Assembly: GCA_029960065.1 (NCBI GenBank)
Contig: JASCOF010000006.1
Span: 1 to 64,000 of the forward strand
DNA from: Flavobacteriaceae bacterium PS02336
Lineage (GTDB): Bacteria > Bacteroidota > Bacteroidia > Flavobacteriales > Flavobacteriaceae
Direction of reading: 5' to 3'
DNA length: 64,000 bases
In this document: piece after piece, positions 51,332 through 61,325 of the stretch
How the letters are laid out: each line of letters begins with the position of its first letter
How positions within the stretch are numbered: the stretch's first letter is position 1
Position numbers and translations under genes: made by a program
The notes under the pieces: model-generated
Databases searched by the model: none
What the model was told of the DNA's origin: nothing
What the model saw: the letters and a program-made list of their open reading frames with translations, nothing else

Positions 51332-53830
51332 ATGAAATACAAACTAAAGATTACAGATGATTATATGAAACAGCCAGGAGTTGTTATCAGCTTGTTCGTA
51401 ACGGCATTTACTTCATTTTTACTTCTCATTTTACTGATAAATGAAAAAATGCCATTTTATAAATTAGAGCTGTTTGGAACTCTTCCTTTAATTATAGAAT
51501 TCATATATGGAGCTACACTTTCATTTCTGATACTTCGAAAAAAAAGCAAATACCTTCATCTCACTCCTTTTCTCATAATTAATTGGCTTATTGGATGTTT
51601 TTGCGTCAATACTTTCGTTCCAATTTTTGAAGATCTTCCTGTCTGGATTTATATTACAACCGTATTTTTCTGTATCAGCAACTTTTTCATTTATCAAAAA
51701 GCGCAAGAAAATAATATCATTCTCGCACTGTTTTTTATAAATGGTTTTTCATTTACGGTTATACTTTATTTCACCTTATATCTTCTGCCTATTATTCCGC
51801 TTTCTTGTATTTGCATTTTGGTTCTAGGATTAGGTTTTTACGGTTTAGTTCCGCTGCTTATTTCGATTATCCACATTTTAACTATACCTAAGTACTTTAG
51901 AGAGAATCGAAAATTCTTTATTTCTTTTACAATTGGATTCGGAACAGTGCTGATTGGTTTATTTGCTTTTGTTTTAAGACTGAATATGGAAAGCAGAAGT
52001 ATCAATAAAAACCAAACAATTCATTCTTTTAGTTACAATGAAGAGTTGCCTAACTACATTAAAATTTCACAAAATCTGGAACCTAACTTTTTTAATGAAA
52101 TTTTACTAAAAAAAGATATTGTTTATAAAGGACCGGACAATTTCTTAAAATTTGATGGTTTAGGTTCTATTGGAAATAACCAATTTAACGAAAGAAAGAT
52201 TCACAATCCGTTTATTACAATCGCATATCTTTTCTGTGAGGATCTTAATTTAAGTAATGGTGAACGAATTAATATTCTAAAATCAAATTTTGATAAAAGA
52301 TTAGAAACCGAAGAACAGTTGTGGAGCGGCGAAGATCTATTCACCAAAAACATTAAAGAAGATGTAAAAATTTACCCAGACGCGAGATTGGCTTACACCG
52401 AGATTACTATGAATATTGCCTGCGAAAAAAAGTCTTGGCGAGATCAAGAAGCTATTTATTCTTTTCAACTTCCTGAAGGTTCTGTCGCAACTTCACTTTC
52501 TTTATGGGTTAACGGAATCGAACGCAAAGGTGTTTTGACTACTAAAGAAAAAGCTCAAGCTGCTTATAAGCAAATTGTAGGAGTAGAATATCGTGATCCG
52601 TCTTTAATGCAATGGAAAGAAGGAAATAAAATTGTTGTGCGTGTTTTTCCTGTAAATTACCGCAATCCAAGAACTTTTAAATGTGGTTTTACTACTCCAC
52701 TACAAACAGGTCAAAATGAAATGAAATACCAAAGCATTTCAATAAAAGGTCCAAACATTTCAAACGCTTCTACTTTTTCACGAATTCAAATTACAGACAA
52801 TGCAAATGTGAGAACTAGTAAAGATTTTGAATTACAAAATGGTTTTTACGTTAATGCCTCAACAGGACTAGAAGATTGGGAAGCGGTTATAGCTCTAAGC
52901 AAAACATTCCGCTCAAGTTCTTTTGCATGGAAAGACAAAATCTATAAAACAAAAGAAATTGAAAGAACGATTGTTCCGTTTAGAGCTTCAGAAATTATTT
53001 TAGACCTAAACAGCAGCTGGACTTTAAATGAAATTGAATCATTTATCAATTTGAAAGGAAAATCGATTTACGTATATATCGAAAAAGAAAAAAAAGAAAT
53101 AAATGCAGCCAATTATAAAACCATTTATTCTGATTTTAAAAACCTGCATTACTCATTGCTGCCACTTTATAAGATTGCCAAAAATAGTTTGATTATCACT
53201 AAATCTAATGCTTTTTCGGCCAATTTTGAAGAACTAAATGAATCTGAATATTTAAATAAAATAAGAACTGGCACTAAACAGCAGCATTTAAAAGTGATTA
53301 ATATTTCTGCGTCGATAAATCCTTTTTGGCAAACCATTAAAGAGCAGAAATATGTTGACTATTATCAAACTACATTTCAAAACAGTTTAAAATTAATAAA
53401 AGAGAAACAGTTTGTAATGTATAAAACAGAGGAAAGTTCTGTGAATATTGAACCTGCTGGCATTACAATTCAGGAAACCGATGGAGACAGCATTTCTAAA
53501 GGCAACGGCCCAAATCATATTTACAGAATGTATGCTTTTGGAAAAGTTCTCGCAGAACAAGTAAAAATTCAGAAAGACACTTTGGCCTTAAATAAATATG
53601 TAACTCTAGCCAAAGATGCCAACATTATAACTCCAATTACATCATTAATTGTTTTGGAAACCGATAAAGATTACAAAAATAATGGAATTGAAAAAAATGT
53701 TGATACTCTAGGAAACGCATCGATCAATAATGACGGAGCTGTTCCTGAACCACATGAATGGGCTCTTATTTTTATTGCCTTAAGTTCTTTAATTGTTTAT
53801 TACAGAAAAAGCAAAAAACAACTCAACTAA
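51332..53830 (+). CDS. XrtN-system VIT domain protein with C-terminal PEP sorting signal
   Basis: 832 aa. Seven or eight membrane helices fill residues ~15-220. A ~130-residue linker follows, then a VIT domain (~345-460, including YSFQLPEGSVATSLSLWVNG and ARVFPVNYR-like VVRVFPVNYRNP). A long periplasmic region ends in a PEP-type sorting signal: PEPHEW, helix ALIFIALSSLIVYY, basic tail RKSKKQLN. That tripartite end is the substrate signal for an exosortase. The exosortase gene follows with stop-start overlap (TAATG). The pair matches the XrtN system known only from genomics; its biological purpose is not established. Confidence 0.9.
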   Translation: MKYKLKITDDYMKQPGVVISLFVTAFTSFLLLILLINEKMPFYKLELFGTLPLIIEFIYGATLSFLILRKKSKYLHLTPFLIINWLIGCFCVNTFVPIFEDLPVWIYITTVFFCISNFFIYQKAQENNIILALFFINGFSFTVILYFTLYLLPIIPLSCICILVLGLGFYGLVPLLISIIHILTIPKYFRENRKFFISFTIGFGTVLIGLFAFVLRLNMESRSINKNQTIHSFSYNEELPNYIKISQNLEPNFFNEILLKKDIVYKGPDNFLKFDGLGSIGNNQFNERKIHNPFITIAYLFCEDLNLSNGERINILKSNFDKRLETEEQLWSGEDLFTKNIKEDVKIYPDARLAYTEITMNIACEKKSWRDQEAIYSFQLPEGSVATSLSLWVNGIERKGVLTTKEKAQAAYKQIVGVEYRDPSLMQWKEGNKIVVRVFPVNYRNPRTFKCGFTTPLQTGQNEMKYQSISIKGPNISNASTFSRIQITDNANVRTSKDFELQNGFYVNASTGLEDWEAVIALSKTFRSSSFAWKDKIYKTKEIERTIVPFRASEIILDLNSSWTLNEIESFINLKGKSIYVYIEKEKKEINAANYKTIYSDFKNLHYSLLPLYKIAKNSLIITKSNAFSANFEELNESEYLNKIRTGTKQQHLKVINISASINPFWQTIKEQKYVDYYQTTFQNSLKLIKEKQFVMYKTEESSVNIEPAGITIQETDGDSISKGNGPNHIYRMYAFGKVLAEQVKIQKDTLALNKYVTLAKDANIITPITSLIVLETDKDYKNNGIEKNVDTLGNASINNDGAVPEPHEWALIFIALSSLIVYYRKSKKQLN

Positions 53831-55068
53831 TGAATTACTTAATACAGTACAAAAAGACGTTAACAATTTTTATGGCAGTTGCTTTATTCTTACTGAATTA
53901 CAGCATTATTAAAAATAATCTTGACAGTAATTTTATAGGGATTTTATTTTCAATTGTATTATTTATAATTGGGGGAAGAAAAACAAATCTAAATCTTAGT
54001 TATCCGCTCGCGGGACTTATTTTTATATTGGAATTTATAAGCTTTCGTCTACATACAAAATCATTGCACTTTTTAGCTTTGGCAGTATTTGCCTGCTTTG
54101 TATATTATAAAATAAGCGGGAAATTTTCATTTATTGCGTTTTTCTGTATTGTATTATTTTCATCTCTTTTTAATACCTTTTTTAACTATCTAACAACTGA
54201 AATAAAACAGACACTCTGTTATACTGTATTTCTCACTTTAAAGAGTTTCATTTCTATAGACAAAATTGAAGGTGTGAATTTCTATATAAATAATGCCAAA
54301 ATCACTGTAGACACAGCCTGCATGGGACTTTCTATGTTTAAGACAGGATTACTGAGCGGTGCTTTTTTATTAACTTTAGAAGAAAGAAAAAGAAAACTAT
54401 ATTTTAGCATTAAACAAATTATACTGTTTTGTTTAATTATAATTACGCTCAATATCATCTCTAATTATTTCAGAATCATAACTTTGATTCTGTTTGATTC
54501 TACACAAGAAAACATGATGCATCACAGTATTGGATTGCTTTGTTTTTTAGTTTATCAAATTATTCCAATGCTGCTTGTCGTTCATTTTTTCAAACCTCAA
54601 AACCAAGAGCTTTTTGAACCTCAGAAAAAAAAGAATCTAACTCCGGTTTTTGCAATAATCTTGCTGGCCATAACTGCAACAAGTTTAAAAATTAAAACAA
54701 ATTCTAATGATAGGTTGTTAGAAAATTTAAGCGCTCAATATAACATACAGCAAGGAAACTGGATTAATAAAGAGGTCTTTAAAATTTCAACTTCAGAAAA
54801 ACTTATTTACATTAAAACTCCAGCACATAAGCCATTAATATGCTGGACAGGAGATGGATATACTATTACAGAATCTACAGAAATAAGAAGAAACAACGAA
54901 GAAATCTGGCAGATTAAAATAGAAAAGAATAACAAACAATATTTGTCTTATTGGTGGTACGAATATGACGGAAAGAAACATACTTCACTCATTAAAGTCC
55001 TTTTACTAAAATTATACAGCAACAAACCCATTCGTTTAATTAATGAAACTTTAAAAACACCTTTATAA
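53830..55068 (+). CDS. xrtN: Exosortase N (XrtN)
   Basis: 412 aa from the ATG at 53,830 that overlaps the previous stop (TAATG). An earlier in-frame ATG lies inside the VIT gene and is rejected. About eight membrane helices. The exosortase catalytic triad is visible: Cys in ITVDTACMGLSMF, Arg in ISNYFRIITL and His in MMHHSIGLLCF. The C-terminal ~130 residues form a periplasmic extra domain. It should process the PEPHEW protein encoded upstream. It is followed by a strong terminator, so the two-gene unit is closed. Confidence 0.93.
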   Translation: MNYLIQYKKTLTIFMAVALFLLNYSIIKNNLDSNFIGILFSIVLFIIGGRKTNLNLSYPLAGLIFILEFISFRLHTKSLHFLALAVFACFVYYKISGKFSFIAFFCIVLFSSLFNTFFNYLTTEIKQTLCYTVFLTLKSFISIDKIEGVNFYINNAKITVDTACMGLSMFKTGLLSGAFLLTLEERKRKLYFSIKQIILFCLIIITLNIISNYFRIITLILFDSTQENMMHHSIGLLCFLVYQIIPMLLVVHFFKPQNQELFEPQKKKNLTPVFAIILLAITATSLKIKTNSNDRLLENLSAQYNIQQGNWINKEVFKISTSEKLIYIKTPAHKPLICWTGDGYTITESTEIRRNNEEIWQIKIEKNNKQYLSYWWYEYDGKKHTSLIKVLLLKLYSNKPIRLINETLKTPL

Positions 55069-55071
55069 ACC

Positions 55072-55104
55072 AAAACAGCCTGACAAATGTCAGGCTGTTT
55101 TTTT
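55072..55104 (+). terminator. Terminator after xrtN
   Basis: ACAGCCTGAC pairs perfectly with GTCAGGCTGT around AAAT, followed by a T-run. Confidence 0.92.
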
Positions 55105-55120
55105 AGTTGATTTGTATTTT

Positions 55121-56074
55121 CTACATCAGCTTCTTAATAATAACTTCTTCCGTTATTCCTTCAGCATCTGCTTTATAGTTTTTAATAATTCTATGACGCA
55201 AAATTCCAGTTGCTACTGCCTGTACATCCTCAATATCTGGAGAAAATTTACCATTAAAAGCGGCATGTGCTTTTGCAGCTAATATTAAGTTTTGCGAAGC
55301 TCTTGGTCCTGCTCCCCAATCAAGATAATTTTTTACAAATTCATTACTCAAAGCATTATCCGGACGTGTTTTGCTTACCAAAGTTACTGCATATTCAATA
55401 ACGTTATCTGCTACGGGAATTCTACGGATTAAATGCTGGAAATCAATAATTTCTTGCGAAGTAAATAATGGATTAATAACTGTTTTAGCATCTGAAGTAG
55501 TTCGTTTTACTACTTGCACTTCTTCCTCGAAAGTTGGATACTCTAATTTTATAGCAAACATAAAACGGTCTAACTGCGCTTCTGGCAAAGGATAAGTTCC
55601 TTCTTGCTCAATTGGGTTTTGAGTTGCTAAAACAAAATACGGTAAATCTAATTTATGATGCTGCCCCGCAATAGTAACCGATCTTTCCTGCATTGCCTCA
55701 AGTAAAGCGGCCTGCGTTTTAGGAGGTGTTCTATTAATCTCATCGGCTAAAATGATGTTAGAAAAAATTGGTCCTTTGATAAACTTGAAATTTCTATTTT
55801 CATCAAGGATTTCACTTCCTAAAATATCAGAAGGCATTAAATCTGGAGTAAACTGAATTCTTTTAAAATCTAAACCTAAAGCTTGAGATAATGTATTAAT
55901 CATTAAGGTTTTTGCTAAACCTGGAACACCAATCAAAAGTGCGTGCCCTCCAGAAAATATACAAAGTAAAATTTGATCTACAACGGCGTCCTGCCCTACA
56001 ATTATTTTCGCTATTTCTTTTTTTAATTCATTTCTTTTTTGAACTAAATTATGAATTGCTGTTACGTCAGACAT
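55121..56074 (-). CDS. MoxR-family AAA+ ATPase
   Basis: 317 aa. Walker A GVPGLAKTLM, Walker B IILADEINRTPPKTQAALLE, sensor 1 LATQNPIEQEGTYPLPEAQLDRFMF: a complete MoxR signature. MoxR proteins act as chaperones, often for von Willebrand-factor-A domain proteins; here the usual DUF58/VWA partner genes are absent nearby. It follows the SurA-like gene on the same strand but a hairpin separates them. Confidence 0.95.
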   Translation of the reverse strand: MSDVTAIHNLVQKRNELKKEIAKIIVGQDAVVDQILLCIFSGGHALLIGVPGLAKTLMINTLSQALGLDFKRIQFTPDLMPSDILGSEILDENRNFKFIKGPIFSNIILADEINRTPPKTQAALLEAMQERSVTIAGQHHKLDLPYFVLATQNPIEQEGTYPLPEAQLDRFMFAIKLEYPTFEEEVQVVKRTTSDAKTVINPLFTSQEIIDFQHLIRRIPVADNVIEYAVTLVSKTRPDNALSNEFVKNYLDWGAGPRASQNLILAAKAHAAFNGKFSPDIEDVQAVATGILRHRIIKNYKADAEGITEEVIIKKLM

Positions 56075-56092
56075 TTATGAGTGTATTTAAAA

Positions 56093-56138
56093 TTAAAAAG
56101 AGTTAATTCTATGAATTCATAAAACTAACTCTTTTTAT
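56093..56138 (-). terminator. Hairpin after the SurA-like gene
   Basis: AAAAAGAGTTA and TAACTCTTTTT are perfect 11-nt arms, enclosing an inner palindrome ATGAATTCAT. The T-rich end on the minus strand fits an intrinsic terminator located 15 nt past the stop. Confidence 0.75.
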
Positions 56139-56152
56139 TTATTTAATAAAAA

Positions 56153-57586
56153 TTATTTTTTCAACCAGTTGTTTGCAAATGCACATTCTTTGTATTCGCC
56201 AATAATTTTAATATAAGTGTCTTTAATCTTATTATCAAACCATTTTGCAATTGCATTGATCTGCTTTTCTTTTAATGCTAACTCTTTAATTTTTGTATAA
56301 TCTTTAGCATAATCTGCCGTATGATCTTCAATACGATTTGTAACTGTAATCAGCTTATATGTTTTTTTACCTTTATCATCAGTATTTAAAATTGGCTGAG
56401 AAACCTCGTTCCCTTTTAAATTAGATACCTGGCTGTATAAAGTTGGATCCATTTTTGTCAATTCAAAACGAGTATCCTGCGTTGTTGGGTTTACTAAAGT
56501 ACCTCCGTTTGCTCTTGTTTCTTTTTCATCAGATTCTGTTCTAGCAGCATCTGCAAAAGTGATTTCATTCCCAACAATTTTATTTCTGATATTGGTAATT
56601 CTTTCTTTAGCTTCTTTTAAAGCTGCTTCTGAAACAGTTGGTGAAATCAAAATATGACGAAGTTCAACTTCTTGTCCTTTGATTTTCTCTACCATAATAA
56701 TATGAAATCCATAAATTGTTTCAAAAGGAGCAGAAATTTCACCTGCCTGCAAGCTGAAAGCAACGTCTTTAAATTCTTTCACAAACGCAGTCTTTCTATT
56801 CATTTTATAGTAACCTCCGTTTGGAGAAGATCCAGGATCTTGAGAATATAAAACAGCTTTTGTAGCAAAACTTGATCCGTCTAACACGTCTTGTCTTATC
56901 GAATTTAATCGATCAATAACTTTTTTCTTGTCTTCAGCAGAAATTTTTGGTTCTACAACAATCTGAGCTACTTCCATTTCTGCACCAAAAGTTGGTAATT
57001 CCTCTTTTGGAATTTTCTTAAAGAAATTACGAACCTCTTCTGGAGTAATTTCTACGTCTTTGATGATCTTGTCTCTCATCTCTGAGGCAAGTTTCTGCTC
57101 TTTTAAGATATCTGCAAAATAAGTTTTAAATTCTTCTACAGAACTTTTTTTATAATATTCAACAACTTTGCTGATATCACCTCCTACTTGCTGCGTCATA
57201 TAATTTAAACGCTCTTCCATCATCCCTCTAACTTCGGCATCACTAACAATGATACTATCTTGAATTGCTTGGTGCGCATAAAGTTTATCCTCAAGCAGTT
57301 TTCCCAGCATCTGGCATCTTGTAATATCTTTTACAGATCCTCCTTGCGCTGTTATTTCTAGAAATCCTTTGTCAATATCAGAATCTAAAACAATATAATC
57401 TCCAACAGTAGCAATAATACCGTCGATTTTTAATTTTCCACCTGTTGGTATTTCAGCTGGCTTTTGAGCAACAACATCTGGAATTATTTCTTGTGCTGAG
57501 ATAATTGGAGCAAAAAAAAGAAAAAAACAAACTGTTAGTGCAAACTTGTAATCAATTGTTTTTAGCTGTAGTTTTTTTAATAACAT
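56153..57586 (-). CDS. SurA-like periplasmic peptidyl-prolyl isomerase
   Basis: 477 aa. Signal peptide (FALTVCFFLFFAPIISAQ near residues 15-32). A SurA N-terminal chaperone region (DGIIATVGDYIVLDSDIDKG) comes first. Then come two parvulin domains: ~residues 185-290 (AEMEVAQIVVEP, FETIYGFHIIMVEKI) and ~295-400 (VELRHILISPTVSEAALKEA). SurA escorts outer-membrane barrel proteins. Gene order SurA-MoxR on one strand is frequent in Flavobacteria. Promoter at 57,706-57,735, leader about 115 nt. Confidence 0.93.
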   Translation of the reverse strand: MLLKKLQLKTIDYKFALTVCFFLFFAPIISAQEIIPDVVAQKPAEIPTGGKLKIDGIIATVGDYIVLDSDIDKGFLEITAQGGSVKDITRCQMLGKLLEDKLYAHQAIQDSIIVSDAEVRGMMEERLNYMTQQVGGDISKVVEYYKKSSVEEFKTYFADILKEQKLASEMRDKIIKDVEITPEEVRNFFKKIPKEELPTFGAEMEVAQIVVEPKISAEDKKKVIDRLNSIRQDVLDGSSFATKAVLYSQDPGSSPNGGYYKMNRKTAFVKEFKDVAFSLQAGEISAPFETIYGFHIIMVEKIKGQEVELRHILISPTVSEAALKEAKERITNIRNKIVGNEITFADAARTESDEKETRANGGTLVNPTTQDTRFELTKMDPTLYSQVSNLKGNEVSQPILNTDDKGKKTYKLITVTNRIEDHTADYAKDYTKIKELALKEKQINAIAKWFDNKIKDTYIKIIGEYKECAFANNWLKK

Positions 57587-57705
57587 TATTTTAAATTTAA
57601 TTTGAATGTAAGTCTGTTTTAGATAATCTTACCAAATTCCTTGCATTGTAGATAGCTCTCAAACATAAAGAATTAAAGTATAGTTCTTTCGTAACTTATA
57701 ACGAA

Positions 57706-57735
57706 CAAAAATAACAATTCAATTACATAATCCAA
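57706..57735 (-). promoter_or_regulatory. Promoter of the SurA-like gene
   Basis: Minus strand: TTG at 57,735-57,733, 19-nt spacer, TATTTTTG at 57,713-57,706. Both elements match. A second -7-like box TATGTTTG at 57,667-57,660 lacks a TTG partner. Confidence 0.65.
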
Positions 57736-58057
57736 CTATCTGATATACTATTAACAAAAAATTATGGGATAGTATTATTCAAGTCCCTCGTGTTTATCAA
57801 AAATTGTAAAACAATTCTAATTCTCTTCCGCTAATTGAAGTATAAATACTTAATTATAAACGAAATAATAAAAAGTTCTCAACACTACAACGTTTTCGTT
57901 AAATCAAATTTTCTTACAAAATAAAATCATATCAAAAAAACCATACTTTAGTTGCATAATTATCAATTTAGCAGGTTTAAAAATGACAATTTATTTGTTT
58001 TTAAATCTAAAATCAAACTTATTACAAAAAAACTATTTAACTAAACCACAATCTATT
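57736..58057. other. Upstream region of the amylase gene
   Basis: AT-rich gap without a credible gene. A 25-codon extension of the amylase frame begins at 57,983 but lacks signal-peptide character. No convincing TAnnTTTG box was found for the amylase, and no hairpin stands out. Confidence 0.4.
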
Positions 58058-59497
58058 ATGAAAAAACCTATCACAAGATTTTGCATGACTGTCTTAATCT
58101 CAGGATTACTGCTTTCATGTTCACAAAACGAAAGTATTGAACTTGAGTCAAAGACTGAAACTAAACAATTTAAAATCATTGATGTAACACATCATGATGG
58201 AAAACCTTTTAGTACTGGCATTACTAGTTCTACAACAGGAAAATATGTCGACAATCCGGGCGGTGGCGTAATGATGCAGGCTTTTTACTGGGATGTTCCT
58301 GCCGGAGGAAATTGGTGGAATACTGTAAAAGGTAAAGTAACTGCCTGGGGAAATGCAGGAATTGGCTCGATCTGGCTTCCACCTGCTTCAAAAGCTCAAA
58401 ATGGCGCTTTTTCTATGGGATATGACCCTACAGATTATTTTGATTTTGGAGATTACAATCAAAATGGAACTACTGAAACAAGATTTGGATCAAAAACCGA
58501 ATTGGTAAGTTTAATTACTGCTGCTCACACCGAAAACATAAAAGTTTATGCTGATATTGTTATCAATCATAATAGCGGTGGACAATCTGAAGCGAATCCT
58601 TTTACTGGAACAAATACGTGGACTAATTTTAATGGAATTTCTTCAGGCAAATTCAAACGCACTTACGCTAATTTTTACAAAAACAGCTATGGTAATAATG
58701 ATGAAGGCTCGTTTGGAGGATTTCCTGACTTATGCCATGCAGATCCTTATGTAAAAGACTGGTTATGGATTAGAGCTGATGGTGTTGGTAAATACTATAA
58801 AAACACCATGAAATTTGACGGCTGGAGATTCGATTATGTAAAAGGCTTTGGTGCTTGGGTTGTAAATGCATGGAATGCCAATGTTGGCGGATTTTCTGTT
58901 GGAGAATTATGGGATTCGAATGTGAATGTATTAAACGACTGGGCAAATGCTGCCAATAGTTCTGTCTTTGATTTTGCCTGTTATTATAAAATGAATGATG
59001 CTTTTGATGGAAATAATCTTGCTCTTTTGAATGATGATATGATGTGGAAACGCAATCCATACAAAGCCGTAACATTTGTAACTAATCATGATACTGATGA
59101 GATTTGGAGCAAAATGTTAGCGTACTCCTATATATTAACTCATGAAGGTTATCCAACAATTTTCTACAGAGATTATGAAGAATGGCTGGATAAAAACAAA
59201 CTGAATAATCTTATCTGGATTCACAATAATAAAGCAACTGGAACAACTTCAATTTTATATTCGGATAATGACGAATATGTTGCACGAAGAAACGGATACA
59301 ACGGAAATCCTGGATTAGTGGTTTACATTAACAACTCAGATGTATGGCAGGAAAGATGGATTCAAACCAATTGGGCAAATACTCAAATTAAAGATTTTAC
59401 AGGAAATTCATCTTGGTATCCAACAACTCAATCAGACAAATGGGTAAAAATACAATGTCCTCCAAAAGGATATTCAATTTGGTCAATTAATCAGTAA
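58058..59497 (+). CDS. GH13 alpha-amylase, lipoprotein
   Basis: 479 aa from the ATG at 58,058, which gives a lipoprotein signal peptide (LISGLLLSC, Cys near residue 21). The (beta/alpha)8 amylase motifs are DIVINHN, DGWRFDYVKGF (nucleophile Asp), VGELWDS (acid/base Glu) and FVTNHDTDE (third Asp). C-terminal beta domain ends KIQCPPKGYSIWSI. It hydrolyses alpha-1,4-glucans at the cell envelope. The close fit to the bacterial/plant-like short amylases suggests liquefying type. Not adjacent to SusCD genes, so it is not part of a typical PUL here. Confidence 0.94.
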   Translation: MKKPITRFCMTVLISGLLLSCSQNESIELESKTETKQFKIIDVTHHDGKPFSTGITSSTTGKYVDNPGGGVMMQAFYWDVPAGGNWWNTVKGKVTAWGNAGIGSIWLPPASKAQNGAFSMGYDPTDYFDFGDYNQNGTTETRFGSKTELVSLITAAHTENIKVYADIVINHNSGGQSEANPFTGTNTWTNFNGISSGKFKRTYANFYKNSYGNNDEGSFGGFPDLCHADPYVKDWLWIRADGVGKYYKNTMKFDGWRFDYVKGFGAWVVNAWNANVGGFSVGELWDSNVNVLNDWANAANSSVFDFACYYKMNDAFDGNNLALLNDDMMWKRNPYKAVTFVTNHDTDEIWSKMLAYSYILTHEGYPTIFYRDYEEWLDKNKLNNLIWIHNNKATGTTSILYSDNDEYVARRNGYNGNPGLVVYINNSDVWQERWIQTNWANTQIKDFTGNSSWYPTTQSDKWVKIQCPPKGYSIWSINQ

Positions 59498-59513
59498 TTT
59501 AAAATGACTATCT

Positions 59514-59543
59514 AAGGCTGTTGTAAAACAGCCTTATTTTTTT
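59514..59543 (+). terminator. Terminator after the amylase gene
   Basis: AAGGCTGTT and AACAGCCTT form a perfect 9-bp stem around GTAA, then a T-run. Confidence 0.92.
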
Positions 59544-59616
59544 AGAAAAAAACTACCAATAATAGAGACTTCCCAAATTTAAGAAGTGAATATTTTTATA
59601 AAGACGTATTTAATAG

Positions 59617-59624
59617 TACTTTTG
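59617..59624 (+). promoter_or_regulatory. -7 box of prfC
   Basis: TACTTTTG, perfect TAnnTTTG, 20 nt before the start codon. The -33 position reads TTT rather than TTG. Confidence 0.6.
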
Positions 59625-59643
59625 CAACCTATTTATACGAAAT

Positions 59644-61236
59644 ATGAGCTTTTTAAAAGAAATACAACGCAGAAGAACATTTGGAATTATCTCGCACCCC
59701 GATGCTGGTAAAACAACATTAACAGAAAAATTACTGTTATTTGGAGGGGCCATTCAGGAAGCTGGAGCGGTAAAGAATAACAAAATTAAAAAAGGAGCAA
59801 CGAGTGACTTTATGGAAATCGAACGCCAAAGAGGGATCTCGGTTTCGACTTCTGTACTTGCTTTTAATTATAAAGATAAAAAAATCAACATTCTTGATAC
59901 TCCAGGACACAAGGATTTTGCAGAAGATACATTTAGAACTTTAACAGCTGTTGACAGTGTAATTGTTGTAATTGACGTTGCAAAAGGGGTTGAGGAACAA
60001 ACAGAAAAATTAGTTTCAGTTTGTAGAATGCGTAACATTCCAATGATTGTTTTCATTAACAAATTAGACCGTGAAGGTAAAGATGCTTTCGATCTAATGG
60101 ATGAAGTAGAACAAAAATTGGGCTTAAAAGTAACGCCTTTAAGTTTCCCTATCGGAATGGGTTACGATTTCCAAGGGATTTACAATTTATGGGAAGAAAA
60201 TATCAATCTTTTTAGCGGAGACAGCCGTAAAAATATTGAAGAAACAATTGCTTTTTCTGATGTTCAGAACAATCCAGAATTAGATAAAATTGTAGGAGAA
60301 AAAGCGGCTAATAAACTTCGTGAAGAATTGGAGCTAATTGATGAAGTATATCCAAAATTTGAACGTCAGGATTATTTGGACGGAAAAATTCAGCCTGTAT
60401 TCTTTGGTTCTGCTTTGAACAATTTTGGTGTTCGTGAATTATTAGACTGTTTCATTACTATTGCTCCTTCTCCAAGACCAAAAGATTCTGAAACTCGTAC
60501 AGTTGAGCCTACAGAGGAAAAAATGTCTGGATTTGTTTTTAAAATCCACGCTAATATGGATCCAAAACACCGTGACCGTTTAGCATTTATCAAAATCGTT
60601 TCTGGAACTTTTGAAAGAAATAAACCTTATTATCACGTTCGTCAAAAGAAAAACCTAAAATTCTCTTCTCCGAATGCATTCTTTGCTGAGAAAAAAGAAA
60701 TTGTAGATATTTCTTATCCAGGTGACATTGTAGGTTTACACGACACAGGAAACTTTAAAATTGGAGATACCTTAACTGAAGGTGAAATAATGAGCTTCAA
60801 AGGAATTCCGAGTTTCTCTCCAGAGCATTTTAGATACATCAATAATGCTGATCCTATGAAAGCGAAGCAATTGGAAAAAGGCGTCGATCAGTTAATGGAC
60901 GAAGGTGTAGCGCAGTTGTTTACTTTAGAAATGAATAACCGTAAAGTTATCGGAACAGTTGGAGCGCTTCAGTATGAGGTAATCCAGTATCGTTTAGAAC
61001 ACGAATACGGAGCAAAATGTACTTACGAAAATTTCCCCGTACATAAAGCTTGCTGGGTAAAGCCAGATGATGCTAAAAACGAAGAGTTCAAAGAATTTAA
61101 ACGTATCAAACAAAAATTCTTGGCACATGATAAATATGGTCAGCTTGTATTTTTAGCTGATTCTGATTTTACAATTCAAATGACACAAAGTAAATATCCA
61201 AGTGTTAAATTGTATTTTACATCTGAATTTGATTAA
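59644..61236 (+). CDS. prfC: Peptide chain release factor 3
   Basis: 530 aa GTPase. G1 SHPDAGKTTLTEKLL, switch region RQRGISVSTS, G3 ILDTPGHKDFAEDT, G4 FINKLDREG. Domain II and III follow with the RF3-specific FENFPVHKACW near the C-terminus. It recycles RF1/RF2 from the ribosome after termination. Length equals E. coli RF3 (529 aa). Monocistronic: own -7 box and terminator. Confidence 0.97.
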   Translation: MSFLKEIQRRRTFGIISHPDAGKTTLTEKLLLFGGAIQEAGAVKNNKIKKGATSDFMEIERQRGISVSTSVLAFNYKDKKINILDTPGHKDFAEDTFRTLTAVDSVIVVIDVAKGVEEQTEKLVSVCRMRNIPMIVFINKLDREGKDAFDLMDEVEQKLGLKVTPLSFPIGMGYDFQGIYNLWEENINLFSGDSRKNIEETIAFSDVQNNPELDKIVGEKAANKLREELELIDEVYPKFERQDYLDGKIQPVFFGSALNNFGVRELLDCFITIAPSPRPKDSETRTVEPTEEKMSGFVFKIHANMDPKHRDRLAFIKIVSGTFERNKPYYHVRQKKNLKFSSPNAFFAEKKEIVDISYPGDIVGLHDTGNFKIGDTLTEGEIMSFKGIPSFSPEHFRYINNADPMKAKQLEKGVDQLMDEGVAQLFTLEMNNRKVIGTVGALQYEVIQYRLEHEYGAKCTYENFPVHKACWVKPDDAKNEEFKEFKRIKQKFLAHDKYGQLVFLADSDFTIQMTQSKYPSVKLYFTSEFD

Positions 61237-61261
61237 ATAAATCTCTTCATAAAAAATATCA

Positions 61262-61294
61262 AAAGGCTGTCCATTTATTTAGACAGCCTTTGTC
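61262..61294 (+). terminator. Terminator between prfC and the CxxC protein gene
   Basis: AAAGGCTGTC pairs perfectly with GACAGCCTTT around a 10-nt loop; A and T runs on both sides make it usable by both convergent genes. Confidence 0.85.
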
Positions 61295-61325
61295 ATTTAC
61301 ATTCCCCAATATGTAAATTTGATTA

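Noticed and set aside
53758..53829. Extended start for xrtN inside the VIT gene
   Set aside because: It would overlap the VIT gene by 73 nt, and the ATG at 53,830 in a TAATG coupling fits better.
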